Shown here: piece by piece, positions 1 through 5,535 of the stretch
How the letters are laid out: every line of letters starts with the position of its first letter
Numbering within the stretch: position 1 is the first letter of the stretch
NCBI GenBank assembly: GCA_018711785.1
Contig: DVHW01000097.1
Coordinates: forward strand, 1-5,535
Origin: Candidatus Galloscillospira excrementavium
GTDB lineage: Bacteria > Bacillota > Clostridia > Oscillospirales > Oscillospiraceae
Reading direction: 5' to 3'
DNA: 5,535 nucleotides
Position numbers and translations under genes: made by a program
The notes under the pieces: model-generated
Databases searched by the model: none
What the model saw: the letters and a program-made list of their open reading frames with translations, nothing else
What the model was told of the DNA's origin: nothing

Positions 1-561
1 ATCAAGGTGCGCTATATGCACCACGACATCGACACCATCGAGCGCCAGGAGATCATCCGGGACCTGCGGCTGGGGGTGTTCGACGTGCTGGTGGGCATCA
101 ACCTGCTGCGGGAGGGCCTGGACCTGCCCGAGGTGAGCCTGGTGGCCATCCTGGACGCGGACAAGGAGGGCTTCCTCCGCTCCGAGACCTCCCTCATCCA
201 GACCATCGGCCGGGCTGCCCGGAACGCCGACGGCAAGGTCATCATGTACGCCGACGCCGTCACCCCTTCCATGGCCGCGGCCATGGAGGAGACCGAGCGC
301 CGCCGGGCCAAGCAGGATGCCTTTAACAAGGAACACGGCATCGTGCCCAAAACCATCGTCAAGTCGGTGCGCAACCTGGTGGAGCTGGAGAAGGAGGAGC
401 CCAAGGAGTTCGACTTCAAGGCCAAGCAGCTGACCAAGCAGCAGCGGCTGGAGGCCATCGCCAAGCTGGAGAAGGAGATGAAGGAGGCCTCCAAGATGCT
501 GGAGTTCGAGTACGCCGCCGTGCTGCGGGACCGCATCATCCAGCTCAAGGGGGAGAAGTAG
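1..561 (+). CDS. uvrB: UvrB, excinuclease ABC subunit B (3' part; 5' end outside window)
   Basis: UvrB is the DNA-damage-verifying, helicase-like subunit of the UvrABC nucleotide excision repair complex. UvrA loads it onto damaged DNA and it then recruits UvrC. The visible 186 residues are the C-terminal part of a protein usually about 660 residues long. They include helicase motif V ([10 protein letters not shown], window residues 32-41), the conserved stretch [13 protein letters not shown], and motif VI with its arginines (QTIGRAARN, residues 67-75). A charged linker follows, then a C-terminal UVR helical hairpin (about residues 147-184, [20 protein letters not shown]...), the segment that contacts UvrA and UvrC. 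The frame is open from base 1 and no start is visible, so the gene continues upstream. It ends at TAG 559-561, and its last codons also carry the ribosome binding site of the next gene. Identification is by family motifs and is very secure. Confidence 0.97.
   Translation: MKVRYMHHDIDTIERQEIIRDLRLGVFDVLVGINLLREGLDLPEVSLVAILDADKEGFLRSETSLIQTIGRAARNADGKVIMYADAVTPSMAAAMEETERRRAKQDAFNKEHGIVPKTIVKSVRNLVELEKEEPKEFDFKAKQLTKQQRLEAIAKLEKEMKEASKMLEFEYAAVLRDRIIQLKGEK
547..555 (+). promoter_or_regulatory. Ribosome binding site for the RAYT gene, inside the uvrB 3' end
   Basis: AAGGGGGAG lies 7 bases before the GTG at 563 and overlaps the last uvrB codons. This is a reasonable Shine-Dalgarno match at good spacing. 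It supports GTG 563 as the start and suggests that RAYT translation is coupled to uvrB translation. Confidence 0.6.
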
Positions 562-562
562 G

Positions 563-1063
563 GTGGAGCGGCACACCAGAAGGCCAAACCGCCTGGCAAA
601 CTACGATTACAGCAGCGCGGGGTATTATTTTATCACCGTATGTACCAAGGAACGGGCCCTGTACCTCCGTAGGGGCGCGCAGTGCGCGCCCGAGCTGCTA
701 CCGCCCCTGACCGCTGCCGGAACGGCAGCGGAGTGGGCCATTTTGCAGATACCAGCCCATTACCCCCATGTATGTGTGGACAAGTATGTCATTATGCCGA
801 ATCACGTTCATATGATTCTGGCAGTGGCAGCAGCGGGCGGGCGCGCACTGCGCGCCCCTACCATATCGCACATCATCCGGACCTGGAAGGAAGCCGTGAC
901 AAAACGCATTGGCCTCCCCCTCTGGCAAAAATCCTTCCACGACCATGTCATCCGCGGCGAAGCGGACTACCTCCGCATTTGGGCCTACATCGACACAAAT
1001 CCACTTAAGTGGCGGGAGGACAGGTACTACATGTCTCCCGTCGAAGGAGAGATACGACCATGA
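563..1063 (+). CDS. REP-associated tyrosine transposase (RAYT; IS200-like HuH/Y1 family)
   Basis: This is a 166-residue single-strand DNA transposase of the Y1/HuH group, the type that acts on REP hairpins. The family N-terminal block is present (RPNRLANYDYSSAGYYFITVCTK, about 7-29, split here as RPNRLANYDY plus SSAGYYFITVCTK). The HuH metal-binding motif follows (MPNHVHMIL; H81 and H83). Near the C-terminus are WQKSFHDHVIRGEADY and IWAYIDTNPLKW, where Y142 is the likely catalytic tyrosine by analogy with RAYT and IS200 proteins. The start is GTG 563, one base after the uvrB stop, with a ribosome binding site at 547-555. The stop TGA 1061-1063 overlaps the next gene's ATG. Base use differs from the neighbours: bases 601-660 are 50% G+C by my count, against 70% for bases 61-120 in uvrB, which suggests acquisition from elsewhere. 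Residues 36-44 and 92-100 are encoded by two inverted REP-like repeats. The frame is intact and key residues are present, so it may be active or domesticated. Confidence 0.9.
   Translation: MERHTRRPNRLANYDYSSAGYYFITVCTKERALYLRRGAQCAPELLPPLTAAGTAAEWAILQIPAHYPHVCVDKYVIMPNHVHMILAVAAAGGRALRAPTISHIIRTWKEAVTKRIGLPLWQKSFHDHVIRGEADYLRIWAYIDTNPLKWREDRYYMSPVEGEIRP
669..692 (+). repeat. REP-like element, left copy (inside RAYT coding sequence)
   Basis: GTAG (669-672) is followed directly by an 8-bp palindrome, GGGCGCGC (673-680) and GCGCGCCC (684-691), with the 3-base loop AGT. This is the GTAG-plus-hairpin layout known for REP elements tied to RAYT proteins. It reads in frame as RRGAQCAPE (residues 36-44), in a loop that is variable in this family. 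An exact reverse-complement copy lies at 838-861. That it is a genome-wide REP family is inferred, since only two copies are visible here. Confidence 0.75.
711..731. repeat. Short perfect hairpin between the two REP copies
   Basis: CCGCTGCCG (711-719) and CGGCAGCGG (723-731) form a perfect 9-bp stem with the 3-base loop GAA. It encodes the alanine-rich stretch around TAAGTAAE of the transposase. It has no GTAG foot and no T-run, so it is neither a REP copy of the same type nor a terminator. The structure is seen in the sequence; any function is unknown. Confidence 0.45.
838..861 (-). repeat. REP-like element, right copy (inverted, inside RAYT coding sequence)
   Basis: This is an exact 24-base reverse complement of 669-692, ending in CTAC (858-861) so that the GTAG foot faces outward. 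It is read in frame as GGRALRAPT (residues 92-100), in the linker after the HuH motif. The inverted pairing continues imperfectly inward: 826-834 (GGCAGCAGC) matches 694-702 (GCTGCTACC) with one mismatch. The inner loop is A693 on one side and GGG 835-837 on the other. The pair resembles a BIME-like two-REP unit, with 145 bases between the exact arms. Confidence 0.75.
1043..1050 (+). promoter_or_regulatory. Ribosome binding site for the M28 peptidase
   Basis: GAAGGAGA lies 9 bases before ATG 1060, within the last codons of the transposase. This strong Shine-Dalgarno decides the start at 1060 over the upstream in-frame GTG at 1009, which has no comparable site and would overlap the transposase by 55 bases. 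Confidence 0.8.
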
Positions 1064-2004
1064 CCGAGGCGTCCAAGACCGTCCTGGAGCGGTTCCAGGT
1101 CCGCAAGTCCGCCCGGCAGAAACGGGCCTTCCGCGCCTGGCTGCGGGAGCAGCTGGAGGGGGCCGGGTATCCCGTCGCCGAGGAGCGCAAGATATTCTCG
1201 GGCACCAACGTCATCGCCGGGGACCCGGAGAAGGCGGGGGTACTCTTCACCGCCCACTACGACACCCAGGCCGTGCTCCCCATACCAAACTTCATCACCC
1301 CCCGGAACCTGGGGTGGTATCTGGCCTATCAGCTGGTGTTCGTGATCCTCTATGTCGCGGTGGTCCTTGTGGTGGAGTTCGCCGTCATGCTGCTGCTGGA
1401 CCTGCCGCGCCAGGCCGCGCCCTGGCCGGCCATCGCCATGTGCATTTTCCTGATGTGGTGGATGTTCTTCGGAAAGGCCAACCGGCACACCGCCAACGAC
1501 AACACCTCCGGCGTGATCACCCTGCTGGAGGCCGCCCTCACCCTGCCGGAGGCGGACCGGGCGGGAGTGTGCTTCGTGTTCTTCGACAACGAGGAGCGGG
1601 GCATGCTGGGCTCGGCCAGCTTTGCCGGACAGCACCCGGCGGCGAAGCAGGACGCCCTGGTGGTGAACTTCGACTGTGTTTCCGACGGGGACTCCCTCCA
1701 GTTTTTCCCCACCAAGGCCCTGAAGCGGGACGCCGCCGCCCTCTCCGCCCTGGAGCGCTCCTTCCGTTCCCTGGGGGACAAGACGGTGGAACTGGTCCGG
1801 GGCTTCGGCTTCTACCCCTCGGACAACGCCTCCTTCCGCCGCTCGGCGGGGGTGTGCGCCTTGAAAAAGCACCCGGTGTTCGGCTGGCACATGGGCCGCA
1901 TCCACACCGGCCGGGACACCGTCTTTCAGGAGGAGAATATCGAGCTGCTCCGCCGGGGCATCCTGACCCTGGCGGCGGAACAAGAAGGAGAGAAGAGAGC
2001 ATGA
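1060..2004 (+). CDS. M28-family zinc aminopeptidase-like protein with two membrane helices
   Basis: This 314-residue protein has the co-catalytic two-zinc peptidase motifs of family M28 in order: HYDT (H66, with D68), ANDNTSG (bridging D147), FFDNEERGMLGS (catalytic E178 and ligand E179), VNFD (D205) and RIHTGRDT (H282). The family members release N-terminal amino acids from peptides. There is no N-terminal signal peptide; the N-terminus is basic. Between the first two metal-ligand motifs lie two hydrophobic stretches, about residues 85-115 and 122-138, which look like a membrane hairpin. Two passes would put all ligands on one side, and the basic N-terminus and the KANRH after helix two suggest the cytoplasmic side. 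The start ATG 1060 overlaps the previous stop (ATGA) and has a strong ribosome binding site. The end overlaps the next start in the same way. The substrate is unknown; M20-type naming is possible in databases, but the motif order fits M28 better. Confidence 0.85.
   Translation: MTEASKTVLERFQVRKSARQKRAFRAWLREQLEGAGYPVAEERKIFSGTNVIAGDPEKAGVLFTAHYDTQAVLPIPNFITPRNLGWYLAYQLVFVILYVAVVLVVEFAVMLLLDLPRQAAPWPAIAMCIFLMWWMFFGKANRHTANDNTSGVITLLEAALTLPEADRAGVCFVFFDNEERGMLGSASFAGQHPAAKQDALVVNFDCVSDGDSLQFFPTKALKRDAAALSALERSFRSLGDKTVELVRGFGFYPSDNASFRRSAGVCALKKHPVFGWHMGRIHTGRDTVFQEENIELLRRGILTLAAEQEGEKRA
1985..1992 (+). promoter_or_regulatory. Ribosome binding site for the aldo/keto reductase
   Basis: AAGGAGAG lies 8 bases before ATG 2001, within the 3' end of the peptidase gene. 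It fixes the reductase start at 2001, where the protein begins with the family-typical MNYAVLGRTGLKA. Confidence 0.8.
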
Positions 2005-3011
2005 ACTACGCAGTACTGGGCCGGACCGGCCTGAAGGCCGCCGTCGTTTCCTTCGGGGGCATCCCCATCCAGCGCGCCGACGCCGCCAACACCAAGGCCG
2101 TGGTGGACGCTCTGGAGGCGCACGGCATCAACTATATCGACACCGCCCGGGGCTACACGGTCTCCGAGGAGTACCTGGGCGCGGCCCTGGAGGGCCGCCG
2201 GGACAAGTTTATCCTGGCCACCAAGAGCATGAGCCGGGACAGGGCGGGCATGGAGCGGGACATCGGCATCAGCCTGCGCAACCTGCGCACCGGCTATATC
2301 GACCTCTACCAGATCCACAACCTGCCGGAGAGGGAGATCGAGCAGGTGTTTTCCCCCGGCGGGGCCTATGAGGCCCTCGCCGCGGCCCGGGATGCGGGGA
2401 AGATCGGCCACATCGGCGTCACCGCCCACAGCGCCGACGCTCTGCGGGTGCTGGTGGAGCAGTACTCCGACCGGCTGGAGACCGTCATGTTCCCCTTCAA
2501 CATCGTGGAGAACCAGGGGGTGGAGACCCTCCGCCTGGCCCGGGAGAGGGGGATGGGCACCATCGCCATGAAGCCCCTGGCCGGGGGCAATCTGGAGGAC
2601 TGGGCCCTGGCCCTGCGGTACATCGCCGCCGCCGGGGTGTGCGACATCAGCATACCCGGCATGGGCTCGCCGGAGGAGGTGGACCGCAACGCCTCTGTGG
2701 ACCTCTCCGCCCCCCTGACGGCGGAGGAGCTCTCGGAGTGCGAGGCCGTCCGGAAGGAGCTGGGGGAGCACTTCTGCCGCCGGTGCGGCTACTGCGCCCC
2801 CTGCACTGTGGGCATCGACATCCCCTCCAACTTCCTCATGGCCAACTACACCCGCAAATACGGCCTGGCCGACTGGGCCCGGGGCCGGTACGAGGCCATG
2901 GCCCACCACGCCGGCGAGTGCGTCAAGTGCGGGGCCTGTGAGAAGCGCTGCCCCTATGACCTGCCCATCCGGCAGATGCTGGAGGGCGTGGTCCAGGTGT
3001 TCGGGTACTGA
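2001..3011 (+). CDS. Aldo/keto reductase with C-terminal iron-sulfur (ferredoxin-like) domain
   Basis: This 336-residue predicted cytosolic oxidoreductase belongs to the aldo/keto reductase group that carries a C-terminal cysteine domain (COG1453-like). The barrel begins with YAVLGRTGLKAAVVSFGG and keeps the full catalytic tetrad: D47 (YIDTA), Y52 (GYTVSE), K75 (ATKS) and H106 (YQIHN). The NAD(P)-binding part is suggested by MKPLAGG (190-196) and SIPGMGS (217-223). The tail holds two cysteine clusters, C259/C262/C265/C268 (CRRCGYCAPC) and C307/C310/C313/C317 (CVKCGACEKRCP). The second is a classic 4Fe-4S pattern, so one or two clusters are likely. Family knowledge supports electron transfer coupled to carbonyl or related reduction, but the substrate cannot be read from sequence. 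The gene overlaps the peptidase by ATGA and is followed after one base by the GTG of a small membrane protein, so it is probably co-translated with both. Confidence 0.9.
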   Translation: MNYAVLGRTGLKAAVVSFGGIPIQRADAANTKAVVDALEAHGINYIDTARGYTVSEEYLGAALEGRRDKFILATKSMSRDRAGMERDIGISLRNLRTGYIDLYQIHNLPEREIEQVFSPGGAYEALAAARDAGKIGHIGVTAHSADALRVLVEQYSDRLETVMFPFNIVENQGVETLRLARERGMGTIAMKPLAGGNLEDWALALRYIAAAGVCDISIPGMGSPEEVDRNASVDLSAPLTAEELSECEAVRKELGEHFCRRCGYCAPCTVGIDIPSNFLMANYTRKYGLADWARGRYEAMAHHAGECVKCGACEKRCPYDLPIRQMLEGVVQVFGY

Positions 3012-3012
3012 G

Positions 3013-3186
3013 GTGGACGCCCTGCTCCGCTGGGCGCCCACGGCGGTGAGCCTCTTCGCCCTGGCCCTGTGCGGCGCGGCGGCCTGGAGGCGCCCGCCCA
3101 AGTGGCTGCGCCTCGCCTGCGGTGTTCTGGGCGGCGGGCTGCTGCTGTGGGCCATGTGGTACTTTGTCTTTCGCCCTATTTTCTGA
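3013..3186 (+). CDS. Small two-helix membrane protein, unknown function
   Basis: This is a 57-residue hydrophobic protein that I do not recognise. It has two likely membrane helices, about residues 9-25 (PTAVSLFALALCGAAAW) and 34-53 (LACGVLGGGLLLWAMWYFVF). They are joined by a short basic loop, RRPPK, which suggests the loop is cytoplasmic and both ends face outward. The start GTG 3013 is one base after the reductase stop (TGA 3009-3011). The ribosome binding site is weak, so translation probably depends on coupling. The frame extends upstream to an ATG at 2938, but that would overlap the reductase cysteine domain and lacks a site. The next in-frame GTG (3046) has no site either. The hydrophobic pattern and tight spacing argue for a real gene, though the length alone is weak evidence. 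Confidence 0.6.
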   Translation: MDALLRWAPTAVSLFALALCGAAAWRRPPKWLRLACGVLGGGLLLWAMWYFVFRPIF

Positions 3187-3204
3187 GGCCGGCCCGCCGG
3201 CCTC
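3185..3204. promoter_or_regulatory. GC-rich hairpin upstream of uvrA
   Basis: GAGGCCGGC (3185-3193) and GCCGGCCTC (3196-3204) form a perfect 9-bp inverted repeat around CC, or 8 bp with a 4-base loop. It starts inside the stop codon of the small membrane protein and ends 7 bases before the uvrA ribosome binding site. No T-run follows, so it is not a standard rho-independent terminator. It could stabilise or process the transcript, or affect uvrA translation. Confidence 0.5.
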
Positions 3205-3211
3205 CCTTCCA

Positions 3212-3217
3212 AAGGAG
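3212..3217 (+). promoter_or_regulatory. Ribosome binding site for uvrA
   Basis: AAGGAG lies 11 bases before ATG 3229. It supports the start giving [18 protein letters not shown], which lines up with the normal UvrA N-terminus. The preceding CTCCCTT (3202-3208) can pair with AAGGAG if C3206 is bulged, so the site might be partly hidden in one RNA fold. Confidence 0.75.
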
Positions 3218-3228
3218 AAACCAAGCCT

Positions 3229-5535
<2,307 letters not shown>

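Noticed and set aside
268..287. Perfect 20-base palindrome in uvrB (TCCATGGCCGCGG then CCATGGA)
   Set aside because: It encodes the conserved UvrB segment SMAAAME, and GC-rich alanine codons explain the symmetry. It has no GTAG foot and no second copy.
1009..1059. Upstream GTG start for the M28 peptidase
   Set aside because: It has no good ribosome binding site and would overlap the transposase by 55 bases. ATG 1060 has GAAGGAGA at 9 bases and an ATGA overlap like the next junction.
909..3011. 700-codon + frame that starts inside the transposase and runs into the reductase
   Set aside because: Only the part from ATG 2001 is real. The upstream part is the wrong frame of the transposase and peptidase, with Gly/Arg/Pro-rich low-complexity translation.
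3185..3210. Rho-independent terminator before uvrA
   Set aside because: The stem is GC-rich but the following bases are CCTTCC, without a run of T, so it does not meet the usual pattern.
1926..3224. 432-codon open frame on the - strand opposite the reductase
   Set aside because: It is antisense to an aldo/keto reductase with all catalytic residues. The composition is typical of a shadow frame and no domain is recognisable.

Overview
The window is about 5.5 kb of GC-rich bacterial DNA carrying one tightly packed gene cluster, all on the + strand. The UvrA and UvrB sequences, the strong AAGGAG-type ribosome binding sites and the GC-rich codon use suggest a high-GC Clostridia member. An Oscillospiraceae relative (Flavonifractor / Pseudoflavonifractor type) is my best guess, made from sequence style only and without a search.

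Layout, left to right: (1) the 3' end of uvrB (1-561), whose start lies outside the window; (2) a complete REP-associated tyrosine transposase (RAYT, HuH/Y1 type; 563-1063), starting at a GTG one base after the uvrB stop; (3) an M28-type zinc aminopeptidase with two predicted membrane helices (1060-2004), overlapping the transposase stop by ATGA; (4) an aldo/keto reductase with a C-terminal cysteine-rich iron-sulfur domain (2001-3011), overlapping the peptidase by ATGA; (5) a 57-residue two-helix membrane protein (3013-3186), again starting at a GTG one base after a stop; (6) a 42-base gap with a GC hairpin and a ribosome binding site; (7) the first 769 codons of uvrA (3229 to the window end).

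uvrB and uvrA encode the damage-recognition half of nucleotide excision repair and are often neighbours in Firmicutes. Here four genes sit between them. The peptidase, reductase and small membrane protein have no evident repair role, so this looks like a shared transcription unit rather than one pathway. No promoter, rho-independent terminator or LexA-type GAAC-N4-GTTC box was seen inside the window, so the main promoter is probably upstream of uvrB.

The most notable observation is inside the transposase gene. Two exact 24-base copies of a REP-like element, in inverted orientation with GTAG feet outward, lie within the open reading frame. They bracket the codons for the HuH motif. Each has the classic REP layout (GTAG followed directly by a palindrome) and each is 24 bases long, so the frame is kept. 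The transposase gene thus seems to carry its own presumed recognition elements as coding sequence. It is also less GC-rich than its neighbours and fits exactly between the uvrB stop and the peptidase start.
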